Below are positions 1 through 11,921 of a stretch of DNA of 64,000 nucleotides, in pieces; positions within the stretch are counted from its first letter, which is position 1; the number at the start of each line of letters is the position of its first letter. Position numbers and translations under genes: made by a program. The notes beneath the pieces were generated by a model. That model saw nothing but the letters and a program-made list of their open reading frames with translations, made no database searches and was not told the DNA's origin. The DNA is from Blastococcus sp. TF02A-35 (GTDB lineage: Bacteria > Actinomycetota > Actinomycetes > Mycobacteriales > Geodermatophilaceae), in assembly GCF_004571075.1 (NCBI RefSeq), contig NZ_SPQP01000002.1, positions 62,001 through 126,000 on the forward strand. The letters run 5' to 3'.

Positions 1-3626
<3,626 letters not shown>

Positions 3627-3672
3627 CCCGCCCCGTCCCGGTACCTGACCAGCGCGGGAGCCGGGCAGCCCG

Positions 3673-3678
3673 CAGAAT
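3673..3678 (+). promoter_or_regulatory. Candidate -10 box of the YihY/BrkB gene (leaderless)
   Basis: CAGAAT ends six bases before GTG 3685. It is one base off TANNNT and no Shine-Dalgarno precedes the start. Confidence 0.35.
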
Positions 3679-3684
3679 CGGGCG

Positions 3685-4677
3685 GTGAGCTCCGCCAGCT
3701 CCGGGAACGCGCCGGCCCGCCCGGCCTGGCCGGCCCGCATCTGGTCCCGCGTGGAGTCCGTCGTCGACGCCGGCCGCGCGCGCTTCCCCTGGTTCGACCA
3801 CCTGGCACGGGCCGGCGGCCGCTACCAGCGCACCCAGGGCGACCTCATGGCGGCCGGGGTCACCTACTTCGCGTTCCTGGCCCTGTTCCCGGTCCTCCTG
3901 CTGGTCGCCGCCGTCATCGGGCTGGTGATCGCCGGCGACGAGCTGCTCCAGCGGGAGCTGTTCGCCGCGATCCGCGAGACCTTCCCCGGCGGGCTGGGCC
4001 GCCGGCTGGTCGAGCAGCTGTCCGGGGCGATCGACTCGGCCGGGTTCGCCGGCCTGGTCGGCCTCGCCGGGTTCCTCTACGCCGGGCTGCGGACCATGGA
4101 CAAGCTCCGCGTCGGCATGGAGCGGATCTGGAAGGGCCGCGTCGACGAGCCCGAGTTCGTCCGGGACAACGTGCAGGACGTCGTCGCCCTGGTCGCGCTG
4201 GGCGCCGTCGGCGTCGCCAGCCTGGGGCTCACCGGGCTGGTCAGCCAGGCGACGTCGCGGGTGCTCACCTTCCTCGACCTCGCCGACGAGCCGGGCTACG
4301 GCGCGCTCACCTGGCTGCTGGGCATCACGCTGGCGATGGCCGGCGACGTCGTCGTCTTCCTCTGGCTGCTGCGCGTGGTGCCCGGCGTGGCCACCCCGGT
4401 GCGCCGGCTGCTGCCGGGCGCCCTCTTCGGGGCGGTGGGCTTCGAGGTGCTCAAGCTGATCGGCGGCTACTACCTGTCGCTCATCTCCGACAGCGTCACC
4501 GCCTCGGCGTTCGGCGGGGCGGTCGGCGTCCTGGTCTGGATCAACCTGGTGGCGCGGTTCGCCTTCTTCACCGCCGCCTGGACGGCCACCGGCCTCGCGG
4601 CGGACGTCCCGGCGGCAGCGGAGGACCGGCCCGTCGGCGGCGACGAGCCAGCCCCGCACCCAGCAGCGTCGCGCTGA
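3685..4677 (+). CDS. YihY/virulence factor BrkB family membrane protein
   Basis: 330-residue polytopic inner-membrane protein. After a soluble N-terminus (about 50 residues) come the family hallmark GDLMAAGVTYFAFLALFPVLLL and several further hydrophobic segments, ending near ASAFGGAVGVLVWINLVARFAFF. The YihY/BrkB family was once annotated as RNase BN; its actual role is unsettled, and envelope or transport functions are proposed. GTG 3685 is the start. Its last 110 bases overlap the convergent carboxypeptidase gene, so both C-termini are encoded on opposite strands of the same DNA. Confidence 0.88.
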   Translation: MSSASSGNAPARPAWPARIWSRVESVVDAGRARFPWFDHLARAGGRYQRTQGDLMAAGVTYFAFLALFPVLLLVAAVIGLVIAGDELLQRELFAAIRETFPGGLGRRLVEQLSGAIDSAGFAGLVGLAGFLYAGLRTMDKLRVGMERIWKGRVDEPEFVRDNVQDVVALVALGAVGVASLGLTGLVSQATSRVLTFLDLADEPGYGALTWLLGITLAMAGDVVVFLWLLRVVPGVATPVRRLLPGALFGAVGFEVLKLIGGYYLSLISDSVTASAFGGAVGVLVWINLVARFAFFTAAWTATGLAADVPAAAEDRPVGGDEPAPHPAASR

Positions 4678-5839
4678 GCACGCCCGCCGCCCCGACGGCG
4701 GGCAGCGCCCAGGGGCTCCCCGGGTCCGCGGGCGGTGCGGCCGTCCGGTCCCGCGGCGGGGGCGTGGTGGTGCCCGCCGGCGTGGTGGGCGCGGGGGTGG
4801 CGGTCGGCAGGAGGTCGCCGGGGCGGACCAGCCGGCCCACCCCGCTCGTCCCGGCCGGGACGGAGAACCCCCAGTCGAGCAGGAGCGCCGCCTGGTCGGC
4901 CGCCCGCAGGGGCACGTTCTCCGTGGCGAGGACGCTCACGACCAGCCGGCGGCCGTCCCGCTCGGCAGCGGTCACGAAGGTGTGCCGGGCGGCGTCGGTG
5001 AACCCCGTCTTGCCGCCCAGCCCACCCGGGTAGCCGGCCAGCGGGTTCTGGTTCTGGATCTGGTAGCCCGGGGAGCGCCCCTCCACCGGCGGCATCGTCG
5101 CGACCGGGACCCGCAGCACCGCCGCGGCCGCCGGGTCCTCGAGCACGGCGCGGAGGACCAGGGCCAGGTCGTAGGCCGAGCTGGTCTGACCGGCCACGTC
5201 CAGGCCCGAGGGCGAGCCGGCCACCGTGTCGTGGGCACCGAGCGAGGCGGCCGTCGCGTTCATCGCCGCGACGGTCGCCCGCTCCCCACCGGCGGCGCGG
5301 GCCAGCGCGGACGCCGCGTCGTTGCCCGACTGCAGGACCAGCGCCTCGAACAGCAGGGAGACCGGGTAGCGCCCGCCGGCGACGAGCCCGACCCGGCTGC
5401 CCTCGACCTGCTCGTCCTCCACCGTCCCCTCCACCACCTGGGCCGGGTCCAGCCGGGGCAGCAGCGTGAGCAGCGTGAGCAGCTTGAGCGTGCTGGCCGG
5501 GTAGTGCCGGCCGTGGGCGTCCCGGGCGGCGAGCACCTGTCCGGAGGTCGCGTCGGCGACCAGCCACGCGCCCGCGACGACCTCGGGCGGCAGCGGCGGC
5601 GTGCCCTCGGCCGCCACGGTCCCGCGGGCGCCGAGGTGCCCACCGCCGACCGTGCTGCCGTCGGGGGCGGTGCCCCGCGCCGGCAGGCCGGTGAGCGGTG
5701 CCGACGGCGTGGGTGCGGCGGGGTCCGCGGTCGGCCGGGACGACGCGGTCGCGGTGGGCGACGGCGCGGCCGCGGCGGTGCCCGGCAGCAGGAGCAGCAC
5801 CACGCAGCCCAGGAACGCGGTCGTGCCGCCTCGTCGCAT
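4568..5839 (-). CDS. D-alanyl-D-alanine carboxypeptidase (S11 / PBP5 family)
   Basis: Secreted low-molecular-weight penicillin-binding protein that trims the terminal D-Ala of peptidoglycan stem peptides. A signal peptide covers residues 1-25. A Pro/Thr/Ser-rich linker reaches about residue 80. The catalytic motifs are S116-T-L-K119, S171-G-N173 and K277-T-G279 in correct order and spacing. A C-terminal hydrophobic segment near 385-400 followed by an Arg-rich tail suggests membrane anchoring like other DacA/DacC enzymes. The start has a TACGGT box six bases upstream and no Shine-Dalgarno (leaderless). The 3' end overlaps the convergent YihY gene by 110 bp. Confidence 0.93.
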   Translation of the reverse strand: MRRGGTTAFLGCVVLLLLPGTAAAAPSPTATASSRPTADPAAPTPSAPLTGLPARGTAPDGSTVGGGHLGARGTVAAEGTPPLPPEVVAGAWLVADATSGQVLAARDAHGRHYPASTLKLLTLLTLLPRLDPAQVVEGTVEDEQVEGSRVGLVAGGRYPVSLLFEALVLQSGNDAASALARAAGGERATVAAMNATAASLGAHDTVAGSPSGLDVAGQTSSAYDLALVLRAVLEDPAAAAVLRVPVATMPPVEGRSPGYQIQNQNPLAGYPGGLGGKTGFTDAARHTFVTAAERDGRRLVVSVLATENVPLRAADQAALLLDWGFSVPAGTSGVGRLVRPGDLLPTATPAPTTPAGTTTPPPRDRTAAPPADPGSPWALPAVGAAGVLSATLLGAGLARRRRRAGPPLPPGRPPRGRWPSRRR

Positions 5840-5845
5840 GGGGGC

Positions 5846-5851
5846 ACCGTA
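5846..5851 (-). promoter_or_regulatory. -10 box of the carboxypeptidase gene (leaderless)
   Basis: TACGGT on the minus strand ends six bases before the ATG at 5839, as expected for a leaderless actinobacterial promoter. Confidence 0.5.
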
Positions 5852-5965
5852 GGGGGCGTGACCTGGGACACGGGCCGGCAGCTCTGCGGCCCCGAACGGA
5901 TGAGCCTTCGCAACGATCGTGTCTCAGTCCGGGTCAGAGGTTGTAGCCCGCTCGGGGCGCGCGGT

Positions 5966-5971
5966 TAGCGT
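5966..5971 (+). promoter_or_regulatory. Candidate -10 box for the nucleoside ABC operon
   Basis: TAGCGT with a weak TTGTAG 19 bases upstream (5941-5946) could start a transcript with a roughly 105-base leader before the BMP lipoprotein gene. No other good -10 is seen in the 243-base gap 5840-6082. Confidence 0.35.
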
Positions 5972-6082
5972 CGCTGCGGTGCCTCGCGCGGTCCGCCCGG
6001 CGGGCCGCTGGCACCGGCAATCCCGACCCCCCGGGATGCGCCCCACGAGGTGGTCGCGCGTCCCCCCAGAGAGGAGATCGTC

Positions 6083-7132
6083 TTGCGCCGAGCGCGGATG
6101 ACGAAGGCCGCGGCGCTGCTGCTGGCCGGCAGCCTGGCCCTGGCGGCCTGTGCCAGCGACGAGGAGGGTGGCTCCGGCGGCGACGCCGGCAGCGACGGCC
6201 CCAAGATCGGCCTGGCGTTCGACACCGGCGGCGAGGGCGACCGTTCGTTCAACGACTCGGCCGTGGCCGGCGTCGAGGCGGCGATCAAGGAGCACGGCGG
6301 CGAGGTCGCCAAGCTCAGCCCCAACAACGACAACTCCAACCGCGCCGACCTGCTGACCCAGCTGGCCGACGACGGCTACGACCCGATCATCGCCGTGGGC
6401 TTCGCCTACAGCGACGTGATCGGCGAGGTCGCCGAGCAGTACCCGGACATCACCTTCGCCCAGGTCGACGGCTCGGTCGAGGACGCGGGCAGCCCGGACA
6501 ACCTCACCGGCCTGCTCTTCGCCGAGGAGGAGGGCTCCTTCCTCGCCGGTGTCGCGGCGGCCCTGAAGACCGAGACCGACCACGTCGGCTTCGTCGGCGG
6601 CGTCGAGACCCCGCTGATCCAGAAGTTCCAGGCGGGCTTCGAGGCCGGTGTCGAGGCGGTCAACCCCGCCATCCGCATCGACTCGCAGTACATCTCCCCG
6701 GCCGGTGACTTCTCGGGCTTCAACGACCCGGCCCGCGGCAAGATCGTGGCCGAGGGCATGTACGACGCCGGCGCCGACATCGTCTACCACGCTGCCGGCG
6801 GCTCGGGCATCGGCGTCTTCCAGGCCGCTGCCGAGTCCGAGGGTCGCGCCATCGGCGTCGACTCCGACCAGTTCCAGACCGTCGAGGACCCGGCCCTGCA
6901 GGCCGTGATCATGACCTCGATGCTCAAGCGGGTCGACAACGCGGTCGAGCAGTTCATCGGCGAGTTCGTCGAGGGCAACGTCGCCGGCGGCGAGAACGAG
7001 GTGTTCAACCTCGAGAGCGAGGGCGTCGGCCTGTCGGAGAGCGGCGGGTTCATCGACGACATCCAGGGCGACCTGGACACCTACCGCCAGCAGATCGTCG
7101 ACGGCGAGGTCGACGTCCCCACCACCCCGTGA
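6083..7132 (+). CDS. BMP family ABC transporter substrate-binding lipoprotein (nucleoside uptake)
   Basis: Extracytoplasmic lipoprotein of about 349 residues in the basic membrane protein (PnrA/Med/BmpA) family, whose characterised members bind nucleosides. The signal peptide ends in the lipobox LAAC about 25 residues in, followed by an acidic Gly/Ser linker. GLAFDTGGEGDRSFNDSA is the family's ligand-loop signature. I prefer the TTG at 6083, which has GAGGAG at 6071-6076; ATG 6098 is an alternative with poorer spacing. It is followed by the double ATPase and two permeases of the same importer family and by cdd and deoA, which supports a nucleoside ligand. Confidence 0.9.
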   Translation: MRRARMTKAAALLLAGSLALAACASDEEGGSGGDAGSDGPKIGLAFDTGGEGDRSFNDSAVAGVEAAIKEHGGEVAKLSPNNDNSNRADLLTQLADDGYDPIIAVGFAYSDVIGEVAEQYPDITFAQVDGSVEDAGSPDNLTGLLFAEEEGSFLAGVAAALKTETDHVGFVGGVETPLIQKFQAGFEAGVEAVNPAIRIDSQYISPAGDFSGFNDPARGKIVAEGMYDAGADIVYHAAGGSGIGVFQAAAESEGRAIGVDSDQFQTVEDPALQAVIMTSMLKRVDNAVEQFIGEFVEGNVAGGENEVFNLESEGVGLSESGGFIDDIQGDLDTYRQQIVDGEVDVPTTP

Positions 7133-7137
7133 CGTCG

Positions 7138-7167
7138 GGTGCGGGCCCGCTCCGGCGGGCCCGCACC
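7138..7167 (+). terminator. Perfect 13-bp hairpin between BMP and ATPase genes
   Basis: GGTGCGGGCCCGC and its complement enclose the loop TCCG, starting six bases after the lipoprotein stop. It can act as a partial terminator or 3' stabiliser, giving more binding protein than transporter. Confidence 0.55.
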
Positions 7168-7180
7168 GATGGTGGACCCC

Positions 7181-7250
7181 GACGGCGGGTCCGGGTTCCG
7201 GCCCGGGCCCGCCGTCGTCGCGCCGGATGTCGGCCCCGCTGCGCGGGGCC
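7181..7250 (+). promoter_or_regulatory. Two further hairpins in the BMP-ATPase intergenic region
   Basis: A 15-bp stem with one G-U pair spans 7181-7216 (loop 7196-7201) and an 8-bp stem GGCCCCGC/GCGGGGCC spans 7232-7250. A small GGCCCGG/CCGGGCC inverted repeat follows at 7305-7319. Together with the hairpin at 7138 they fill the 286-base gap. No promoter is obvious. Confidence 0.45.
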
Positions 7251-7418
7251 GGTCTCCTCGGGAGCCGGCGCGTGCGACATCATGCGCAGCACGTCACCCG
7301 CGGCGGCCCGGACCGGGCCCGGCCGGGGAGTCGATGGGCGACGACCGACCGTCGTCGCCACTGGACCAGAGCAGAGGTGCGCCGCACACCCGTGGCCGCA
7401 CACGAGGGAGAGGCCACC

Positions 7419-8999
7419 ATGGCCGCAACAGGAGCGACCGGTGCCAGCGCACCGGGCGCCGGCGCGGGGACCGAGGGCGTCCCCTACGCGGTGGAGCTGC
7501 GCGGCATCACCAAGCGCTTCCCCGGCGTGGTCGCCAACAAGGACATCGAGCTCCGCGTCCGCCGCGGCGAGGTCCACGCGATCGTGGGCGAGAACGGCGC
7601 CGGCAAGTCCACGCTGATGAAGACGCTCTACGGCATGCACCGCCCCGACGAGGGGCAGATCCTGCTGGACGGCCGCGAGGTCCGCTTCCGCAGCCCGGCC
7701 GACGCCATCGAGGCCGGCATCGGCATGGTCCACCAGCACTTCATGCTGGCCGACAACTTCACGGTCCTGGAGAACATCGTCCTGGGCAGCGAGCCCACCC
7801 GGGGCGGGCGGCTGGACCGGGCCGAGGCCCGTCGCCGCATCCTCGAGATCTCCGACCGCTACGCGCTCGGGCTGGCCCCCGACGTGCTGGTCGAGGACCT
7901 CGGCGTCGGTGACCGCCAGCGGGTGGAGATCGCGAAGGTCCTCTACCGCGGCGCCACGACGCTGATCCTCGACGAGCCCACCGCCGTGCTGGTCCCGCAG
8001 GAGGTCGACGAGCTCTTCGGCAACCTCGGCGAGCTCAAGCGCGAGGGCCTCACCGTCATCTTCATCTCCCACAAGCTGGACGAGGTCCGGAAGGTCGCCG
8101 ACGCGATCACCGTGATCCGCCGCGGCACCACCGTGGGGGAGGCCGACCCCCGCACCACGACCAGCCGCCAGCTGGCCGAGCTCATGGTCGGCTCGGAGCT
8201 CCCGTCGCCGGAGACCCGCGCCTCCACGGTGCGCGACCGGGCCGTGCTGGAGGTCCGCGACCTCACCGTCCTGTCGGCCATCGGGCGGCCGGTCGTCGAC
8301 GAGGTCTCCCTGACCATCCGCGAGGGCGAGGTCGTCGGGATCGCCGGCGTCGAGGGCAACGGCCAGGCCGAGCTCGTCGACGCGCTCATGGGGCTGCGCA
8401 CGCCGGCCGGCGGCACCCTGCTGCTGGGCGACGACGACGTGACCGGCTGGACCACCCGCGCCCGCCGCGACGCCGGCATCGGGTTCATCCCCGAGGACCG
8501 GCACCGCCAGGGCATGCTGCTGGACGCGACGCTCTGGGAGAACCGGATCCTCGGCCACCAGAACCGGCCCCCGGCGGTGAAGGGCCCCTTCATCGACCGG
8601 CGGGGCGCGCGCACGGACACCGAGCGCATCATGCGTGAGTACGACGTCCGCGCCCCCGGGCCGGACACCCTCGCCGTCGCCCTGTCCGGCGGCAACCAGC
8701 AGAAGCTGATCGTCGGCCGGGAGATGAGCGCCGGGCCGCGCCTGCTCGTGGCGGCGCACCCGACCCGCGGGGTCGACGTCGGCGCCCAGGCCGTCATCTG
8801 GGAGCTGCTCAAGGACGCCCGCGCGGAAGGGATGGGGATCCTGCTGATCTCGGCCGACCTCGACGAGCTGATCGGGCTCTCCGACACGCTCCAGGTCATG
8901 CTCCGCGGGCGGCTGGTCGCCACCCTCGACCCGGCGCAGGTCACCCCCGACGAGCTCGGCGGGTACATGACCGGCGCCCGGGTGGGGGGTGCGGCATGA
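7419..8999 (+). CDS. Nucleoside ABC transporter ATP-binding protein, two fused ATPase domains
   Basis: 526-residue cytoplasmic ATPase with two nucleotide-binding domains, the RbsA/NupO architecture. Domain 1 has Walker A GENGAGKS, signature LGVGDRQRVEIAK and Walker B LILDEPTAVL. Domain 2 has a degenerate P-loop (GVEGNGQAE), signature LSGGNQQK and AAHPTRGVDVGA in place of a canonical Walker B. This asymmetry is normal for the family. ATG 7419 is preceded by GAGGGAGAGG; a longer upstream reading frame lies in the hairpin-rich gap and is unlikely to be translated. It overlaps the first permease by ATGA. Confidence 0.94.
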   Translation: MAATGATGASAPGAGAGTEGVPYAVELRGITKRFPGVVANKDIELRVRRGEVHAIVGENGAGKSTLMKTLYGMHRPDEGQILLDGREVRFRSPADAIEAGIGMVHQHFMLADNFTVLENIVLGSEPTRGGRLDRAEARRRILEISDRYALGLAPDVLVEDLGVGDRQRVEIAKVLYRGATTLILDEPTAVLVPQEVDELFGNLGELKREGLTVIFISHKLDEVRKVADAITVIRRGTTVGEADPRTTTSRQLAELMVGSELPSPETRASTVRDRAVLEVRDLTVLSAIGRPVVDEVSLTIREGEVVGIAGVEGNGQAELVDALMGLRTPAGGTLLLGDDDVTGWTTRARRDAGIGFIPEDRHRQGMLLDATLWENRILGHQNRPPAVKGPFIDRRGARTDTERIMREYDVRAPGPDTLAVALSGGNQQKLIVGREMSAGPRLLVAAHPTRGVDVGAQAVIWELLKDARAEGMGILLISADLDELIGLSDTLQVMLRGRLVATLDPAQVTPDELGGYMTGARVGGAA

Positions 9000-10231
9000 G
9001 CCTGCTCCGCCGCTTCGGGCCCACCGTGCTGGTGCCCGTCTTCGCCGTCCTGGTCGCCATGGTCATCTCCGCCCTGGTGATGGCGGCCCTCCAGGTCGAC
9101 CCCTTCGAGGTCTTCCGGGTCATGTTCGACCTGGGCGACAAGCCGTCGCAGCAGATGACGGCGGTCGTCGTGGTGCTCAACCGCGCCGTCCCGCTGTTCC
9201 TCGCCGGGCTCGCCGTGGCGGTCGCCTTCCGGATGGGCCTGTTCAACATCGGCGTGGAGGGCCAGTACCGCCTCGCCACCATCGTGGCGGCGGCGGTCGG
9301 TGCGGCCGTGGTGCTGCCCGGCCCGCTGCACCTGCTGCTGATCGTCGTGGTCGCCGTCGTCGTCGGCGCGCTCTGGGCCGGCATCGTCGCCGTCCTCAAG
9401 ATCACGCGGGGCGTCAGCGAGGTCATCAGCTCGATCATGCTGAACTTCATCGCGCTGGGGATCGCCTCCTTCCTGCTCACCGGGCCGTTCCGGGGGAGCG
9501 CGCCGGGGGCCTCGATCATCAGCACGTCGGAGATCCCCGAGTCCGGCTGGATGCCCAGCCTGAACGGCGTGTTCGACCTGCTCGGCCTGGCGAACCCGCC
9601 GCGCCAGCTCTACGGCTTCCTGATCGTGGCCGTGGTCGTGGGCATCGCGCTGGCGGTGCTGCTGGACCGCACCCGCTTCGGCTTCGACCTCAAGGCCAGC
9701 GGGCTCTCGCCGTCGGCGGCCAGCGCGAGCGGCGTCAACGCCCGGGCGATGGTGCTGAAGACGATGCTGCTGTCCGGCGCCGTCGCCGGCCTCATCGGCC
9801 TGCCGGACCTGCTCGGTGACAAGCACTCGTACACCACCGATTTCACCGCCGGGCTCGGCTTCCTGGGCATCGCGGTCGCGCTGCTCGGGCGGAACAACCC
9901 GATCGGCATCGCCTTCGCCGCCCTGCTGTTCTCCTTCCTCGACCGGGCGCTGGTCCCGCTGCAGATCCAGGGGCTGCCGGCGTCGGTCATCACGATCATC
10001 CAGGGGACGATCGTGCTCGCCGTCGTCATCGCCAACGAGGTGGCGCGACGGATCGCCCGGCGCACCGCCGAGCGCGGCGGCGCGGCCGTCGCCGGGGCCG
10101 CGACCCCGGGTGACGGGAGCACCGGGACGGGGCAGACCGCCGGGGACGCGGACGCGCAGGGCACCGGAGCCGGGGTCAGCCGCACCGCCGGCGCCGGGCA
10201 GGCAGACGACCACAAGGGGGCCGGGGCATGA
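8996..10231 (+). CDS. Nucleoside ABC transporter permease 1 (NupP/YufP type)
   Basis: 411-residue BPD_transp_2 family permease. There are about eight to ten hydrophobic helices; the motif RMGLFNIGVEGQ near residue 80 is the conserved signature of this family. The C-terminal roughly 60 residues are a hydrophilic Gly/Ala/Thr-rich tail. It overlaps the ATPase gene by four bases upstream and permease 2 by four bases downstream, so the transporter subunits are translationally coupled. Confidence 0.92.
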   Translation: MSLLRRFGPTVLVPVFAVLVAMVISALVMAALQVDPFEVFRVMFDLGDKPSQQMTAVVVVLNRAVPLFLAGLAVAVAFRMGLFNIGVEGQYRLATIVAAAVGAAVVLPGPLHLLLIVVVAVVVGALWAGIVAVLKITRGVSEVISSIMLNFIALGIASFLLTGPFRGSAPGASIISTSEIPESGWMPSLNGVFDLLGLANPPRQLYGFLIVAVVVGIALAVLLDRTRFGFDLKASGLSPSAASASGVNARAMVLKTMLLSGAVAGLIGLPDLLGDKHSYTTDFTAGLGFLGIAVALLGRNNPIGIAFAALLFSFLDRALVPLQIQGLPASVITIIQGTIVLAVVIANEVARRIARRTAERGGAAVAGAATPGDGSTGTGQTAGDADAQGTGAGVSRTAGAGQADDHKGAGA

Positions 10232-11508
10232 GCGCCACCGTCTCGACTCGTACCGCCCCGACGGGCCGCGGCCCGCTGACCGAGCTGTTCCTCGGCGGCA
10301 GCCGCGCCCGCCGGGTCACCCTGATCGTGGCCGGCGCGCTGGTCCTGCTCTCGGCGGTCCGCGTGATCAGCGGCGAGCAGTCGCTCACCTCCAGCAGCAC
10401 CATCGCCGCGGCCCTGCTGCTGGCCGTCCCGATCGGGCTGGCGGCGCTCGGCGGCCTCTTCGCCGAGCGGGCCGGCGTGGTCAACATCGGCCTCGACGGC
10501 ATGATGACCCTCGGCACCTGGGGGGCCGGCTTCTGCGGCTACCAGTGGGGCTGGCAGGCCGCGATCGTCGGCGGCATGCTCTTCGGCGCCCTCGGCGGCC
10601 TGCTGCACGCCCTCGCGACCGTCACCTTCGGGGTCGACCACGTCGTCTCGGGCGTCGCGATCAACATCCTCGCCGCCGGCCTGGTGCGGTTCCTCTCCGA
10701 GCTGCTCTACACGGACAACCCGGCCGGTGGTGGCGTGACGCAGTCGCCCGCGCTGGACTCCCGGCCGCCGGAGCTCTCGCTGCCGGTCCTGTCCTCCGGG
10801 CCGGACCTGCTGGGCGACCTCGAGCGGCTGAATTGGTTCCTGCTCAGCGACCTCGCGGGGATCCTCCGCGGCCTGACCAGCGGCGTCGGCTTCACCACGC
10901 TCCTGGCCGTGCTGCTGGTCCCGGCCTCCTACCTGTTGCTCTGGCGGACGGCGTTCGGTCTCCGGCTCCGCTGCTGCGGTGAGAACCCGGCCGCCGCGGA
11001 CTCGCTCGGCGTCGCGGTCTACCGCATGAAGTACATCGCGGTGGTCATCTCCGGCGCGCTGGCCGGCCTCGGCGGTGTCTTCCTCGTGTTCATCGCGGGC
11101 ATCTACCGCGAGGGGCAGACCAACGGGCGAGGCTTCATCGGCCTCGCGGCGCTGATCTTCGGCAACTGGCGGCCGGGCGGGCTGGCCGCCGGTGCCGGCG
11201 TCTTCGGCTTCGCCGACGCGCTGCAGCTGCGCAGCCGGACCGCCGTCGTGGCGCTGTTCCTGCTGCTGGCGGTCGTGCTCGCCGCGGTCGCGATCTGGCA
11301 GGCCACCCGCCGCAGGCTCGTGCAGGCGGTGGCCGCGCTGGTCTTCGCCGGCGGGGCGCTCACCGCGTTCCTGACCATCGAGGAGCTCGCGCCGGGCCTG
11401 GTGTCCTTCACGCCGCACCTGACCACGCTGCTGGTGCTCTCGCTGGCGTCCCAACGACTACGGATGCCGAAGGCCGACGGCCTCGTGTACCGACGAGGAG
11501 AGCACTAG
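10228..11508 (+). CDS. Nucleoside ABC transporter permease 2 (NupQ/YufQ type)
   Basis: 426-residue multispanning permease, partner of the preceding one. FAERAGVVNIGLDGMM about 75 residues in matches the YufQ/NupQ signature. The helices continue into a C-terminal extension with two or three extra hydrophobic stretches (about residues 330-410). Its TAG stop shares one base with the cdd GTG start, which ties import directly to cytidine deamination. Confidence 0.92.
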   Translation: MSATVSTRTAPTGRGPLTELFLGGSRARRVTLIVAGALVLLSAVRVISGEQSLTSSSTIAAALLLAVPIGLAALGGLFAERAGVVNIGLDGMMTLGTWGAGFCGYQWGWQAAIVGGMLFGALGGLLHALATVTFGVDHVVSGVAINILAAGLVRFLSELLYTDNPAGGGVTQSPALDSRPPELSLPVLSSGPDLLGDLERLNWFLLSDLAGILRGLTSGVGFTTLLAVLLVPASYLLLWRTAFGLRLRCCGENPAAADSLGVAVYRMKYIAVVISGALAGLGGVFLVFIAGIYREGQTNGRGFIGLAALIFGNWRPGGLAAGAGVFGFADALQLRSRTAVVALFLLLAVVLAAVAIWQATRRRLVQAVAALVFAGGALTAFLTIEELAPGLVSFTPHLTTLLVLSLASQRLRMPKADGLVYRRGEH

Positions 11509-11921
11509 TGCAGATCGACTGGGACGCCCTGCGTGCCGCCGCCCGCGAGGCGATGACGCACGCCTACGCCCCGTACTCGAAGTTCCCGGTGGGCGTCGCC
11601 GGCCTGGTCGACGACGGCCGCGTCGTCACCGGCTGCAACGTCGAGAACGCCTCCTACGGGCTGGCGCTGTGCGCGGAGTGCGGCATGGTCAGCGACCTGG
11701 CGCGCACCGGCGGCGGACGGCTCGTGGCCGTCGCCTGCGTCGGCGGTGACGGGCAGCCGCTCATGCCCTGCGGCCGCTGCCGCCAGCTGCTCTGGGAGCA
11801 CGGCGGCGCCGACATGCTCATCGAGACCGTGTCGCTGGGCATCGTGGCCATGCGCGAGGTGCTGCCCGACGCCTTCGGGCCCGAGGACCTGGTCGCCGCG
11901 GCGGAGCGGGGGCAGGGCTGA
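11508..11921 (+). CDS. cdd: Cytidine deaminase
   Basis: Zinc-dependent homotetrameric cytidine deaminase that converts cytidine and deoxycytidine to uridine and deoxyuridine; 137 residues, the small tetrameric class. Zinc ligands and the catalytic Glu are Cys55-Ala-Glu57 and Cys88-x-x-Cys91 (PCGRC), with CNVENASYG for substrate binding. The GTG start has GAGGAGAG a few bases upstream. Its TGA overlaps the deoA ATG by one base. Uridine made here can be phosphorolysed and the uracil recovered by upp further along. Confidence 0.97.
   Translation: MQIDWDALRAAAREAMTHAYAPYSKFPVGVAGLVDDGRVVTGCNVENASYGLALCAECGMVSDLARTGGGRLVAVACVGGDGQPLMPCGRCRQLLWEHGGADMLIETVSLGIVAMREVLPDAFGPEDLVAAAERGQG

Noticed and set aside
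7227-7418. N-terminal extension of the nucleoside ABC ATPase
   Set aside because: The 64 extra codons cover the intergenic hairpins and are Arg-rich without family similarity; ATG 7419 has a good ribosome binding site and family-like length.
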